DNA from: Acidimicrobiaceae bacterium
GTDB taxonomy: Bacteria > Actinomycetota > Acidimicrobiia > Acidimicrobiales > RAAP-2
DNA length: 64,000 bases
NCBI GenBank assembly: GCA_027451285.1
Contig: DAIDJP010000041.1
Span: 36,870-100,869 of the forward strand
Reading direction: 5' to 3'
The position numbers and the translations under genes are program-made. The notes beneath the pieces were generated by a model. That model ran no database searches. It saw only the letters and a list, made by a program, of their open reading frames with translations, and had not been told where the DNA came from. Positions 15,983 to 24,676 of the stretch are shown in pieces. Position 1 is the first letter of the stretch. Each line of letters opens with the position of its first letter.

Positions 15983-17470
15983 CTAGCCGTCGAGCGCTCT
16001 CAGTAGGTCGGCGGCGCTCGTACTCGTTTCTAGCAAGTTCTCAGTCAATTCTGCGGTACCCCGCAGGGGGTCCATCATGGGCACACGCTGGAGCGGTCCG
16101 TCACCCAGATCGAAGACGAGTGAGTCCCAGTTCGCCGCCACGATCTCGTCGGGAAAGCGCTCGACGCACCGGCCGCGAAAGAACGCCCGGGTGCTGCGCG
16201 GGGGGTTGTGGACGGCCTCGCGTACCGGTGTCACCTCGAAGATCTGCCGCAGGCCCACGCGCGCCGAGAGGGACCTCTCGGGCCGCAGGTCGTGGTACTG
16301 CAGGTCGATGGCGCGCAGGCGCGCGTCGGTGGCCGGTAGATCGTGGCGCTCGCGATAGCCCTCCAGGACACGCTGCTTGGCCGCCCAGTCCACCCGGTCG
16401 GCAACACCAGAGGGGTCCGCACGCACGCCGTCGAGCATCTCTCGCCACTGGGTGAGGATCTCCGCCACCTCGGACTCGGAGGCCACCGCGGGCGCGCCCG
16501 TGGCGGCCACGTAGTCCTGGGCCAGGTGCCAGAGGGCGTCCTGGAGGTCCCAGGCGCTGTAGCTGACGCCGTCGTCGGCCTGTTCGACCGCCCGCAGGCT
16601 CGGGTCCAGCGCGAAGTGGCGAACCGCGCGAACCGGATGGCGCGGCGGAGGCGGAAAGACGGCGGCGCCGCGGTCTTCGAGCACGGCGAGCAGCAGCGCC
16701 GTGGAGCCAAGCTTGACGAAAGTGGCGACCTGACTCATGTTCGCGTCGCCGATGATGACGTGGAGCCGGCGAAATCGCTCCGCGTCGGAGTGCGGTTCGT
16801 CGCGGGTGTTGATGATCGGCCGCTTCAGAGTGGTCTCGAGGCCCACGACCTCTTCGAAGAACTCTGCGCGCTGGCTCAGCTGGAACGACGGGGCGTGGCT
16901 CAACGCGTCGTCGGTCTCGGCGCCGACCTTGCCCGCGCCGACCACGACCTGGCGCGAGACGAAGTGCGGCACCATCGCGCGCACGACGTCGGAGAAGTCC
17001 ACCTGACGGCTCACGAGGTAGTTCTCGTGGGTGCCGTAGGAGTTCCCCTTGCCGTCGGAGTTGTTCTTGTACAGGGTGATCGCGTCGGAGGGATCGAGGC
17101 TCGCGTTGGCGGTGCTGAGCGCGCGGCGCAGCACCTCTTCGCCGGCGACGTCATAGAGGGTCGCCTCGAGGGGCGTGCGGCACTCGGGCGAGGAGTACTC
17201 GGGGTGGGCGTGATCGACGTAGAGCCGCGCGCCGTTGGACAGGACGGTGTTGGCCAGGTGCGTCTCGACAATCGGCGCGAACGCGGTCAGCCCGGAAAGT
17301 CCCCGCGCGTCGAGGTCTGGCGTCTCGCCCTCGAAGTCCCAGTTGATACGCGAGGCGCCCTGCTGGGCGTAGGCGTTGACGATGATGCTCGAGGCCAGGA
17401 TCGGATCCTGGTCGGGCCCGCCCGCAACCCCGTACTCGGTCTCGATGCCGAGGACCTTCTCGATCGCCAC
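15983..17470 (-). CDS. dop: Pup deamidase/depupylase Dop
   Basis: 495 aa. It starts AIEKVLGIETEYGVAGG, with the shared PafA/Dop fold, and continues with VDHAHPEYSSPEC, NNSDGKGNSYGTHENY and NTRDEPHSD. It is longer than PafA in this locus, consistent with Dop. It deamidates Pup and also removes Pup from substrates, using an ATP-dependent active site. Gene order arc-dop-pup is conserved with mycobacteria. The ATG lies 10 nt after the arc stop. Confidence 0.96.
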   Translation of the reverse strand: MAIEKVLGIETEYGVAGGPDQDPILASSIIVNAYAQQGASRINWDFEGETPDLDARGLSGLTAFAPIVETHLANTVLSNGARLYVDHAHPEYSSPECRTPLEATLYDVAGEEVLRRALSTANASLDPSDAITLYKNNSDGKGNSYGTHENYLVSRQVDFSDVVRAMVPHFVSRQVVVGAGKVGAETDDALSHAPSFQLSQRAEFFEEVVGLETTLKRPIINTRDEPHSDAERFRRLHVIIGDANMSQVATFVKLGSTALLLAVLEDRGAAVFPPPPRHPVRAVRHFALDPSLRAVEQADDGVSYSAWDLQDALWHLAQDYVAATGAPAVASESEVAEILTQWREMLDGVRADPSGVADRVDWAAKQRVLEGYRERHDLPATDARLRAIDLQYHDLRPERSLSARVGLRQIFEVTPVREAVHNPPRSTRAFFRGRCVERFPDEIVAANWDSLVFDLGDGPLQRVPMMDPLRGTAELTENLLETSTSAADLLRALDG

Positions 17471-17480
17471 GCCGATGGAC

Positions 17481-19208
17481 CTAGAGGTACTGGCCGGTTC
17501 CGACGTGCTGAATCGAGCGCCCGCCGTTCACGTTGGCCTCTTCGCGATTGACGAGGGTACGGATGAAGACGATGCGTTCGCCCTTCTTGCCCGAGATACG
17601 CGCCCAGTCATCGGGGTTGGTGGTGTTGGGCAGGTCCTCGTTCTCACGGAACTCCTGGCGGATCGACTCAGTGAGGTCCTCGACCCGTAGTCCCCGGCCG
17701 TTGCCAGCGATCTCGCGCTTGACGGCGAGCTTCTTCGCGCGTCGCACGACGTTCTCGATCATCGCGCCCGAGGCGAAGTCCTTGAAGTACAGCACTTCCT
17801 TGTCGCCGCCCTGATAGGTCACCTCGAGGAAGCGGTTCTCGTCGTCGATGCGATACATCCCGGCCACGGTCTGTTCGATCATCACCGAGACCGCCTTGTC
17901 GCGGTCTCCCCCACCGAGCTCGCGAACCTGGTGCTCGTCGATGGGCAGGTCGCGGTGCAGGTAGCGCTGGAAGATCGAACTCGCCGCCTCGGCGTCGGGC
18001 CGTTCGATCTTGATCTTGACGTCGAGGCGCCCCGGGCGCAGGATCGCCGGGTCGATGAGGTCCTCACGGTTCGTCGCGCCGATCACGATCACGTCGCGCA
18101 GGGACTCGACGCCGTCGATCTCGGCCAGGAGCTGGGGCACGATGGTCGACTCCATGTCCGAGCTGATGCCCGTACCGCGGGTGCGAAACAGCGAGTCCAT
18201 CTCGTCGAAGAACACGATGACCGGCACGCCCTCTTCGGCCTTCTCGCGTGCGCGTTGGAAGACCAGACGGATCTGGCGCTCCGTCTCGCCGACGTACTTG
18301 TTCAGCAACTCGGGACCCTTGATGTTCAAGAAGTAGGAGCGGACATTGCGATTGCCCGTCATCTCGGCGACCTTCTGGGACAGGGAGTTCGCCACCGCCT
18401 TCGCGATCAGAGTCTTGCCACATCCCGGCGGGCCGTAGAGGAGGATTCCCTTGGGCGCCGGCAGCTCGTAGTCCTGAAAGAGCGCGCGGTGCAGGTAGGG
18501 CAGCTCGACGGCGTCGACGATGGATTCGATCTGAGCGTCGAGGCCGCCCACGTCGGCGTACGTGATGTCGGGCACCTCTTCGAGGACGAGCTCCTCGGCC
18601 TCTTGGCGCACGAGGCGCTCGGTGAGAAGGTTCGAGCGCAGGTCGAGCAGTACCGCGTCGCCGCTGCGTAGGCGCACGTCGGCCAGGGAGTCGGCCATCT
18701 CCACCACGCGCTCTTCGTCGGAGCGCCCGTAGATCAGGACCCGGCGCCCGTCGAGCACCTCCTTGACGGTGACGACCTCACCCTGGCCGTCGGCCTCGCG
18801 CACGGCGATGACCGTGAAGGACTCGTTGAGCACCACCTCGTTGCCGCGCGAGACCTCGCGCGGATCGATGCCCGGGTGCAGAGCGACGCGCATCTTGCGC
18901 CCCGAGGCGAAGACGTCGACCGTGCCGTCGTCGTTGAAGTCGGCGAACGTTCCGTAGACCGCGGGCGGCTGGGTGAGCTTTTCCACCTCGTCGCGCAGGG
19001 CCGCGATCTGGTCGCGCGTCTGCTGGATGGTGATGGTCAGCTTCTCGTTGTTCGAACGGGTCTGGGCCAATTGCCCTCGCGACTCCAAGAGTTGCTCCTC
19101 GAGCATCTCGATGCGCCGCAACGCCGCGGCCAAATCACCCTCGCGTGACGGACGCGCACCCTCAGCGCGTCCCTGGGCGGGGTTCGGAAATGTCTCTGAG
19201 CCGTCCAT
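17481..19208 (-). CDS. arc: proteasome-associated AAA ATPase ARC (Mpa)
   Basis: 575 aa. An N-terminal coiled coil (about residues 25-80, [14 protein letters not shown]..) captures Pup, followed by OB-like domains (to about 215) and an AAA+ domain with Walker A GPPGCGKT, Walker [11 protein letters not shown] and the [18 protein letters not shown] region. The C-terminus ends GTGQYL, the GQYL-type motif that docks into the PrcA ring. The hexamer threads pupylated proteins into the core. The ATG is 6 nt from a minus-strand TATGGT, so the proteasome operon probably begins with a leaderless mRNA here. Confidence 0.97.
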   Translation of the reverse strand: MDGSETFPNPAQGRAEGARPSREGDLAAALRRIEMLEEQLLESRGQLAQTRSNNEKLTITIQQTRDQIAALRDEVEKLTQPPAVYGTFADFNDDGTVDVFASGRKMRVALHPGIDPREVSRGNEVVLNESFTVIAVREADGQGEVVTVKEVLDGRRVLIYGRSDEERVVEMADSLADVRLRSGDAVLLDLRSNLLTERLVRQEAEELVLEEVPDITYADVGGLDAQIESIVDAVELPYLHRALFQDYELPAPKGILLYGPPGCGKTLIAKAVANSLSQKVAEMTGNRNVRSYFLNIKGPELLNKYVGETERQIRLVFQRAREKAEEGVPVIVFFDEMDSLFRTRGTGISSDMESTIVPQLLAEIDGVESLRDVIVIGATNREDLIDPAILRPGRLDVKIKIERPDAEAASSIFQRYLHRDLPIDEHQVRELGGGDRDKAVSVMIEQTVAGMYRIDDENRFLEVTYQGGDKEVLYFKDFASGAMIENVVRRAKKLAVKREIAGNGRGLRVEDLTESIRQEFRENEDLPNTTNPDDWARISGKKGERIVFIRTLVNREEANVNGGRSIQHVGTGQYL

Positions 19209-19214
19209 GGCTTC

Positions 19215-19220
19215 ACCATA
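19215..19220 (-). promoter_or_regulatory. -10 box TATGGT for the proteasome operon
   Basis: Minus-strand TATGGT 6 nt before the arc ATG, no ribosome-binding site. It lies in the divergent gap with the ferredoxin gene and would drive arc-dop-pup-prcB-prcA-pafA. Confidence 0.6.
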
Positions 19221-19267
19221 GGTGAGGCCCGGGGGGTCGGGTCGTCAGGAATGGGGCCGGCGACCGC

Positions 19268-19273
19268 TAAAGT
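19268..19273 (+). promoter_or_regulatory. -10-like TAAAGT for the ferredoxin gene
   Basis: TAAAGT lies about 30 nt before the ATG at 19305, leaving room for a short leader that contains GGAGGAAG. Confidence 0.4.
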
Positions 19274-19304
19274 GGCATCTCGGAACGCGCCACGGAGGAA
19301 GTTC

Positions 19305-19541
19305 ATGAAAGTTTGGATCGACCAGGACCTGTGCACCGGCGATGGCCTGTGTGAGGAAATCTGTCCTGCGGTCTTTACGCTCCTCGACGACGGCCTCGCC
19401 TACGTGAAGGAGGGCGACGTCGTGCGCAACAACCCCGGCGGCGCCCAGGGTGTCGCTGTCGTTCCGGACGGCCTGGAAGACGCCGTGGTCGAGGCCTCCG
19501 AAGAGTGCCCCGGCGAGTGCATCTTCATCGAGCGCGACTAG
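19305..19541 (+). CDS. small ferredoxin with Asp-containing cluster motif
   Basis: 78 aa from the ATG at 19305, which has GGAGGAAG upstream; the track start at 19251 adds an unlikely basic tail. The cluster motif is CTGDGLCEEICP, that is C-x-x-D-x-x-C-x-x-x-C-P, with the fourth ligand region EECPGECIF. The Asp in place of a second Cys is the pattern of archaeal/thermotogal single-cluster ferredoxins, which can hold a 3Fe-4S or Asp-ligated 4Fe-4S cluster. It is a cytosolic electron carrier; the partner enzyme is not evident. Its TAG stop shares the CTAG tetranucleotide with the trmI stop. Confidence 0.88.
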   Translation: MKVWIDQDLCTGDGLCEEICPAVFTLLDDGLAYVKEGDVVRNNPGGAQGVAVVPDGLEDAVVEASEECPGECIFIERD

Positions 19542-20308
19542 CGCTTCACCAGGCGCCGTGCGCTGGTGAGGAATCCCGTGTGCGCCACCATCCGATGGTC
19601 CGGACGAACCGAACGGCGCTCCACGTGCCAGGTTCGCCGAAGGATCTCGACCGTCTCTTCCAGGCCGAAGGACGCGTCGCGCAGGGTGTCGCGTAGCTGC
19701 TGGACCTGATTGATAGTCGGCAGGTAGGCGAGGAAGATCCCACCGGGACGTATGGCGGTTTCTGCGTGAGCCACGACGTCCCAGGGTTCGGGCATGTCGA
19801 GGATCACGCGATCGAAGTCGCGATGCTCGATCCCTTGCGTGACGTCGCGGATGTGGATGTCGTAGGCGACGTCGGGACCCAACTGGTCGACGACGTTGCG
19901 CCGGGCCTGCTCGGCGAAGTCCTCGCGAATCTCGTACGCGGTGATGAGGGCCCCCGCTCGTAGCAGGGTCATCGAGAGCGCCCCCGAGCCCACCCCGGCT
20001 TCGAGCACGCGCATGCCCGGCGCGATGTCGGCCTGCATGAGGATCGCACCCAAATCCTTGGGGTAGATGACCTGGGCGCCGCGGGGCATCTTTAAAACGA
20101 CGTCGGACAACGTCGGGCGAAGGACCAGGAAGCTGCGCTCGCCCGAACCGCTCACGACCGTTCCCTCGCTCGCACCGATCAGGTCGTCGTGCTGGACGAT
20201 TCCGGCGTGGGTGTGAAACGCTCCCCCCTCGCGCAGGGTGATCAGGTAGCGCCGGTCCTTGGCGTCGATCAGCATGACCCGTTCTCCCGGGCGAAGTTCG
20301 GCGTTCAT
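19538..20308 (-). CDS. trmI: tRNA (adenine-58-N1)-methyltransferase TrmI
   Basis: 256 aa. The N-terminal beta domain begins ELRPGERVMLID and is followed by the SAM-binding Rossmann region VLEAGVGSGALSMTLLRAGA. TAYEIREDF and LDMPEPWDV (post-I and motif IV) fit TrmI. It methylates A58 in the T-loop of tRNA; in mycobacteria trmI also lies just upstream of the proteasome ATPase gene. The ATG overlaps the stop of the preceding small gene (ATGA). The stop is opposite the ferredoxin stop. Confidence 0.92.
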   Translation of the reverse strand: MNAELRPGERVMLIDAKDRRYLITLREGGAFHTHAGIVQHDDLIGASEGTVVSGSGERSFLVLRPTLSDVVLKMPRGAQVIYPKDLGAILMQADIAPGMRVLEAGVGSGALSMTLLRAGALITAYEIREDFAEQARRNVVDQLGPDVAYDIHIRDVTQGIEHRDFDRVILDMPEPWDVVAHAETAIRPGGIFLAYLPTINQVQQLRDTLRDASFGLEETVEILRRTWHVERRSVRPDHRMVAHTGFLTSARRLVKR

Positions 20309-20457
20309 CGTGCGCGACGACTGAGCTTCTGACCACGATGCTCAAGCACACGCAGCACGCCGATCATCGCCCCGACGGCCAGCCATTTCGACGAGCGCTG
20401 GCTCAGCCCTCGAAGGGCCGCGCTACGCATGGCGATACGGGCGAGACCGAGAATCAA
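20305..20457 (-). CDS. small membrane-associated protein missed by the ORF track
   Basis: 50 aa from a TTG that overlaps the TGA of the upstream 63-aa gene (TTGA); its own TGA overlaps the trmI start (ATGA). The sequence LILGLARIAMRSAALRGLSQRSSKWLAVGAMIGVLRVLEHRGQKLSRRAR has one short hydrophobic stretch and a basic tail. An internal ATG at 20430 would give 41 aa. Evidence is the double start/stop overlap and the basic-tail similarity to the previous gene, which fits a translationally coupled chain. I do not recognise a family. Confidence 0.5.
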   Translation of the reverse strand: MILGLARIAMRSAALRGLSQRSSKWLAVGAMIGVLRVLEHRGQKLSRRAR

Positions 20458-20645
20458 CGTCGACGTCGCTTCGCGATTCGTCGCCCGCGCAGCCGCCCCC
20501 AGAAATAGCCCGTCAGCAGGCCTCCGACGCCCACCGAGGCGATCGTCGCGGGCTGCTCGGAGACGTCCTTGATCGGCTCGACCGCCGGCAGGAAGGCCCG
20601 CAGCGAATTCGCCAGCTCGCGTCGAGTGGCCGAATCGTGGCTCAC
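20454..20645 (-). CDS. small membrane-associated hypothetical protein
   Basis: 63 aa. A soluble helix (SATRRELANSLRAFLPAVEPIKDV) is followed by a glycine-rich hydrophobic segment (IASVGVGGLLTGYFWGRLRG) and a basic end (RRIAKRRRR). Start ATG overlaps the stop of the holin-X gene by 4 nt. The position between the holin-X gene and a second small basic gene suggests a three-protein membrane module. Function unknown. Confidence 0.6.
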   Translation of the reverse strand: MSHDSATRRELANSLRAFLPAVEPIKDVSEQPATIASVGVGGLLTGYFWGRLRGRRIAKRRRR

Positions 20646-20995
20646 GAGGTCTTCTTCAGGCGCCGCTTGGCCTCGCCACTGACGATGCGCCAGGCCGTCA
20701 GGGCGATCACGATCGCCGCGACGGCCGCGACGATCAGGTACGGCAGCCAGGAGAGCGAACCGTCGAGGACGGGGAACTCGCCCTGGAGGAAGCGCAGCGC
20801 GCCCACCAGCAGCAACAGGGCGCCAAAACCCACGAAGACCGAGCCGATGGCGCCGAAGAGCGCGTAGCGGCCAAGGTCCTTGAGGGGTTGGATCGTCTCT
20901 TCCTTCACGTAGCGCAGGAGCAGGCCGCGAATCTCGTCGAAGTCACGTTGGAGCGAGGCGCCCTTCAAGACCTTGCGCCAGGACGGAAGTTTCAC
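20642..20995 (-). CDS. actinobacterial holin-X / DUF1469-like membrane protein
   Basis: 117 aa from a GTG. A charged amphipathic N-terminus (LQRDFDEIRGLLLRYVKEETIQPLKDLGRY) is followed by two transmembrane helices (ALFGAIGSVFVGFGALLLLVGALRF and LSWLPYLIVAAVAAIVIALTAWRI) and a basic tail. This matches the putative actinobacterial holin-X family, which is found in non-phage genomes and whose role is unclear. It begins a coupled string that ends in trmI. Confidence 0.8.
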   Translation of the reverse strand: MKLPSWRKVLKGASLQRDFDEIRGLLLRYVKEETIQPLKDLGRYALFGAIGSVFVGFGALLLLVGALRFLQGEFPVLDGSLSWLPYLIVAAVAAIVIALTAWRIVSGEAKRRLKKTS

Positions 20996-21004
20996 GGCCT
21001 CAGC

Positions 21005-21403
21005 CTACTCACTGCGCTCTTTGACCAGGTAGCTCGAACTCGCCGTGGCCACGAGGTTGTGGGTGTCATCGGTGATGCGCGCGGCGACGAAGACGACGCT
21101 GCGGCCCTCCTTGGTGCTGGTGGCCGTGCAGGTCAGCCGGGTGCCAACCAGGACCGGACGGAGAAACGAAATTTTCATCTCGGTGTTGGCAACGTAGACC
21201 TTGCGCGTTCCCACGCTCGATACGGCGCAGGCGCCCATCGCCGAGTCGGCGAAGGCCCCGAGGAAGCCACCCTGGACGAGCCCGGCCGGATTGGCGAATC
21301 GCTCGTCGGCGACCATGGACCAGACGCTCGTGCCCGGCGTGGTCTTGTCCAGACACGTCAGCCCGAGGGTGAGATCGCAGTTCGGCGGCACCTGGAGTGG
21401 CAC
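21005..21403 (-). CDS. PaaI-like hotdog thioesterase
   Basis: 132 aa from a GTG. It carries the hotdog-fold core NPAGLVQGGFLGAFADSAMG, corresponding to the HGG-type thioesterase motif, and the strand VYVANTEMKISFLRPVLVGTRLTCTAT. It probably hydrolyses acyl-CoA in the cytosol, with an unknown acyl group. The GTG is 6 nt from minus-strand TAGCCT, so the message is probably leaderless. It is divergent from tkt. Confidence 0.85.
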   Translation of the reverse strand: MPLQVPPNCDLTLGLTCLDKTTPGTSVWSMVADERFANPAGLVQGGFLGAFADSAMGACAVSSVGTRKVYVANTEMKISFLRPVLVGTRLTCTATSTKEGRSVVFVAARITDDTHNLVATASSSYLVKERSE

Positions 21404-21409
21404 GACCTG

Positions 21410-21415
21410 AGGCTA
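21410..21415 (-). promoter_or_regulatory. -10 box TAGCCT for the thioesterase
   Basis: Minus-strand TAGCCT 6 nt before the GTG at 21403; no ribosome-binding site. Confidence 0.55.
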
Positions 21416-21448
21416 GCCCTGGTTCGGTCGGGCGACGCGGCGAATTGT

Positions 21449-21454
21449 TACTGT
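21449..21454 (+). promoter_or_regulatory. -10 box TACTGT for tkt-tal
   Basis: TACTGT 7 nt before the ATG at 21462; no ribosome-binding site. Divergent with the thioesterase promoter about 35 nt away. Confidence 0.55.
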
Positions 21455-21461
21455 TCTAGCC

Positions 21462-23453
21462 ATGATCGACGATCTCTATCCCGGTGCCAACGAACTCGAG
21501 GGCCGGGCGATCCGTCAGATCGTGGCTCTGGCCATGGACGCTCCCGCCGCGGCCAAGTCAGGTCACAGCGGCACGGCCATGGCGCTCGCCCCCCTCGGTG
21601 TGACGCTCTTTAACCGCGTGATGCGCCACGACCCGACCGCGCCCGAATGGCCCGATAGGGATCGATTCATTCTCAGCTGCGGACACGCGTCGATCCTGCA
21701 GTACGGGCTCGCCAACGCCTTCGGCTACGACCTGAGCGTCGAGGACCTGCGCAACTTTCGCCAGCCCCACTCACGCACACCCGGCCACCCCGAGCGCGGG
21801 CACGCGCCGACAGTGGAGGTGACGACGGGCCCCCTCGGCCAGGGTGTGGCCAACGGTGTCGGCATGGCGATCGCCGAACGCGTCTTGCGCGAGGACTACG
21901 GCGAGACGCTGGTGAGCCACCGCACCTGGGTGCTGGCCGGTGACGGCTGCATCGAGGAGGGCATCAGCCACGAGGCGGCGTCGCTCGCGGGCTCCCTCGG
22001 ACTCGACCGGCTCACCGTCTTCTACGACGACAACCACATCACGATCGACGGTCCTACCGAGCTGGCGCTGCACGACGACACCGCGATGCGCTTTCGCGCC
22101 TACGGCTGGCACGTGATCGAGCTCGGCGAGGCCGCCAACGAGCCCGACACGCTCGAGGCCGCGGCCCACGAGGCCATGGCCGAGACTGAGCGGCCCACGC
22201 TCGTCATCTTGCGCTCGCACATCGGCTTTCCCGCGGTCGACATGATGGATCGGCGCGAAGCCCACGGCTCGCCCTTCTCAGCGGAGTCGATTTCGGCCGC
22301 GAAGGCCCTCCTCGGCGTCGTCGACGAGCCGTTCCACGTGGACCCGACGATTCGCGAGGGCCTGCTCGAGGGCTTGGGGTCACGTCGCGAGACGCGCATC
22401 GCCTGGTACGAGCGCCTCGCCGCATCAGGTGAGAGCGGACGGCGCCTGCGCGAGCAGCTCGACTCCAACGGCGCCGCCCACTTCAGCGAACATCCCGTCC
22501 CCTTCGAGGGTGCGACCATGGTGGCCACGCGCAAGGCCCTCCAGCGCGCCATGGACACCTACTTCCCCCAGACCCACGCGATGACGGCGGGGTCGGCCGA
22601 TCTCACCGACAACACCGGCGTCATCTTGAAGGGAACCCCGGCGCAAGGCGTGACCCATCCCGGAGGCCGTCAGATCCACTACGGCGTGCGCGAGTTCGCC
22701 ATGGGCGCCATCCTCGTCGGCCAGGCCCACCACGGGGGCATCCGCCCAGTGGGCTCGACGTTCTTCGTCTTCAGCGACTACATGCGCCCGGCGATTCGCC
22801 TGGCCGCCCTCAGCCACGCCAGCGCGCTGTTCGTCTTCACCCACGACTCGGTGGGCGTAGGCGAGGACGGTCCCACACACCAGCCGATCGAGCACCTGAT
22901 GAGCCTGCGGGCGATGCCCCACCTGCACGTGGTGCGCCCGAGCGACGCGAACGAGACGCTCGACCTCGTGGGCCGCTACCTCTCCAAGGCCCATCCCCCG
23001 GCGACGGCGCTCGTCCTCTCACGCCAGGACGTCGCGGTCTTTGGCGGCGCCGACGCGGCGGCGTCGGCCGAAGGAGCCCATCGCGGCGGCTACGTCGTGC
23101 GCGAGGATCCCGGAGCGCGCTACACCCTGGTCGGCACGGGCTCGGAGGTATCCCAGTGCCTGGCCGCGAACGAGGAACTCGCCCGGCGCGGCGTCGCGAC
23201 ACGCGTCGTGGCCCTGCCGTGCTGGGAGTGCTTCGAAGAACAGAGCGACGCGTACCGCGCGTCGGTGCTGCGCCGTGACGTCCCCTCGGTGGCCCTCGAG
23301 GCGGGCGCGACGCTCGGCTGGTTCCGCTACGTCGACCACGCGATCGGCATCGACACCTTCGGACTCTCCGGACCCGCTCCGTACCTATTCGAGCACTTCG
23401 GGCTCAACGCCGACGCCCTGGTGGCCCACGTCATGGAGGAGCTACACCAATGA
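21462..23453 (+). CDS. tkt: transketolase
   Basis: 663 aa, the usual transketolase length. The thiamine-diphosphate motif GDGCIEEGISHEAASLAGSLGLDRLTVFYDDN is intact, as are the N-terminal GHSGTAMALAPL substrate region and the pyrimidine-binding EFAMGAI and SVGVGEDGPTHQPIEHL motifs in the central domain. It transfers two-carbon units between sugar phosphates in the non-oxidative pentose phosphate pathway. The next gene, tal, overlaps by 4 nt (ATGA), so transketolase and transaldolase are co-expressed. Confidence 0.96.
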   Translation: MIDDLYPGANELEGRAIRQIVALAMDAPAAAKSGHSGTAMALAPLGVTLFNRVMRHDPTAPEWPDRDRFILSCGHASILQYGLANAFGYDLSVEDLRNFRQPHSRTPGHPERGHAPTVEVTTGPLGQGVANGVGMAIAERVLREDYGETLVSHRTWVLAGDGCIEEGISHEAASLAGSLGLDRLTVFYDDNHITIDGPTELALHDDTAMRFRAYGWHVIELGEAANEPDTLEAAAHEAMAETERPTLVILRSHIGFPAVDMMDRREAHGSPFSAESISAAKALLGVVDEPFHVDPTIREGLLEGLGSRRETRIAWYERLAASGESGRRLREQLDSNGAAHFSEHPVPFEGATMVATRKALQRAMDTYFPQTHAMTAGSADLTDNTGVILKGTPAQGVTHPGGRQIHYGVREFAMGAILVGQAHHGGIRPVGSTFFVFSDYMRPAIRLAALSHASALFVFTHDSVGVGEDGPTHQPIEHLMSLRAMPHLHVVRPSDANETLDLVGRYLSKAHPPATALVLSRQDVAVFGGADAAASAEGAHRGGYVVREDPGARYTLVGTGSEVSQCLAANEELARRGVATRVVALPCWECFEEQSDAYRASVLRRDVPSVALEAGATLGWFRYVDHAIGIDTFGLSGPAPYLFEHFGLNADALVAHVMEELHQ

Positions 23454-24562
23454 CCAGACTGAACGACCTCTACGAGGTCTACGGCCAGAGCGCGTGGATC
23501 GACAACATCCGCCGCGACTGGCTCCAGGACGGCACGCTCGCGCGACTCGTCGAGCAGGGCGTGCGCGGCGTCACCTCGAACCCGTCGATCTTCGCCAAGG
23601 CCCTGGCCACGTCGACGGCCTACGACGAGGCCATCCGCCGGGCCGGAGCGCTCGAACCCGAGGCGCTCTTCGAGACACTCGCCGTGGGCGACGTGCGCGA
23701 CGCCTGTGACGTGCTGGCCGGCGTGCACCAGGCGGCCCAGGCCGAACTGGCGTCCGGTCGGCGCCGCCACGGCGATGGATTCGTCTCACTCGAGGTCTCC
23801 CCGCGACTGGCGCGCGACACCGAGGCGACGATCGCCTCGGCCCTGCGGCTGTGGAACGAGGTGGACCGGCCGAATCTCATGATCAAGATCCCCGCCACGG
23901 TCGAGGGACTGCCCGCGATCAGCGAAGTTCTCTCGCACGGCGTGAACGTCAATATCACGCTGATCTTCTCGGTCGACCGCTACGCCGACGTGATCGGGGC
24001 GTGGGCGAAAGGTCTGCGCGGCGCCATCGCGGCGGGACACGACATCTCGCACCTGGCGAGCGTGGCCTCCTTCTTCGTCTCACGCGTCGACGTCGCCGTG
24101 GACAAGTTGTTGCCCGAGGGTGACCCACGCCGTGGCACGGCGGCCAACGCGCAGGCGGCCCAGGCCTACGACACGTATCAGAGACTCTTTGACACGCCCG
24201 AGATCCTCGAGTTGCTCGGACGAGGCGCCCAGGTCCAGCGCCCGCTGTGGGCGTCGACGTCAACGAAGAATCCCCTCTACGACGACCTGCTCTACGTGAA
24301 CGCCCTCGTGGCCCCGGAGACCGTGAACACGATGCCGGACGCAACGCTCGAGGCGGCGTTGGACCACGGGAGATTCTCGGCGTCGCTCTTGCTCGACACG
24401 ACGATTCGCCGCGCGGAGGCATCGCGACTCGACGCCCTGGAACCGGAGGTGTCGATGTCCGAGGTCACCGCCCAACTCGAGCGTGAGGGCGTCACCGCCT
24501 TCGTGACCTCCTACGAAGAGGTTCTCGCGACCGTCGCGGCCGCTCAGTCGCGACTCGCCTAG
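23450..24562 (+). CDS. tal: transaldolase
   Basis: 370 aa, the actinobacterial TalA-type length. GVTSNPSIFAKAL is the family signature near the N-terminus, and MIKIPATVEG contains the Schiff-base lysine. RPLWASTSTKNPLYDDLLYV and the ETVNTMP element complete the signature. It transfers a dihydroxyacetone unit between sugar phosphates. Translation is coupled to tkt (ATGA overlap). A hairpin follows 34 nt after the stop. Confidence 0.96.
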   Translation: MTRLNDLYEVYGQSAWIDNIRRDWLQDGTLARLVEQGVRGVTSNPSIFAKALATSTAYDEAIRRAGALEPEALFETLAVGDVRDACDVLAGVHQAAQAELASGRRRHGDGFVSLEVSPRLARDTEATIASALRLWNEVDRPNLMIKIPATVEGLPAISEVLSHGVNVNITLIFSVDRYADVIGAWAKGLRGAIAAGHDISHLASVASFFVSRVDVAVDKLLPEGDPRRGTAANAQAAQAYDTYQRLFDTPEILELLGRGAQVQRPLWASTSTKNPLYDDLLYVNALVAPETVNTMPDATLEAALDHGRFSASLLLDTTIRRAEASRLDALEPEVSMSEVTAQLEREGVTAFVTSYEEVLATVAAAQSRLA

Positions 24563-24596
24563 TTCTCCACCGTAACGTCGCGGCGTCAGCGGCACC

Positions 24597-24622
24597 GGAT
24601 GAGACGAGGCGGCGTCTCATCC
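24597..24622 (+). terminator. hairpin after tal
   Basis: Perfect 10-bp inverted repeat GGATGAGACG / CGTCTCATCC with a 6-nt loop. It has no U-tract, so it could be a terminator needing other factors or a regulatory hairpin. It lies between tal and the FO-synthase promoter. Confidence 0.5.
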
Positions 24623-24664
24623 TCAACAACCGTGCGAACTCGATTCACGCCTCCAATCACGTCC

Positions 24665-24670
24665 TAGGAT
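24665..24670 (+). promoter_or_regulatory. -10 box TAGGAT for fbiC
   Basis: TAGGAT 6 nt before the ATG at 24677; no ribosome-binding site. Confidence 0.55.
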
Positions 24671-24676
24671 GACGCC

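Noticed and set aside
16343-17551. Plus-strand ORF of 402 aa
   Set aside because: Antisense to dop.
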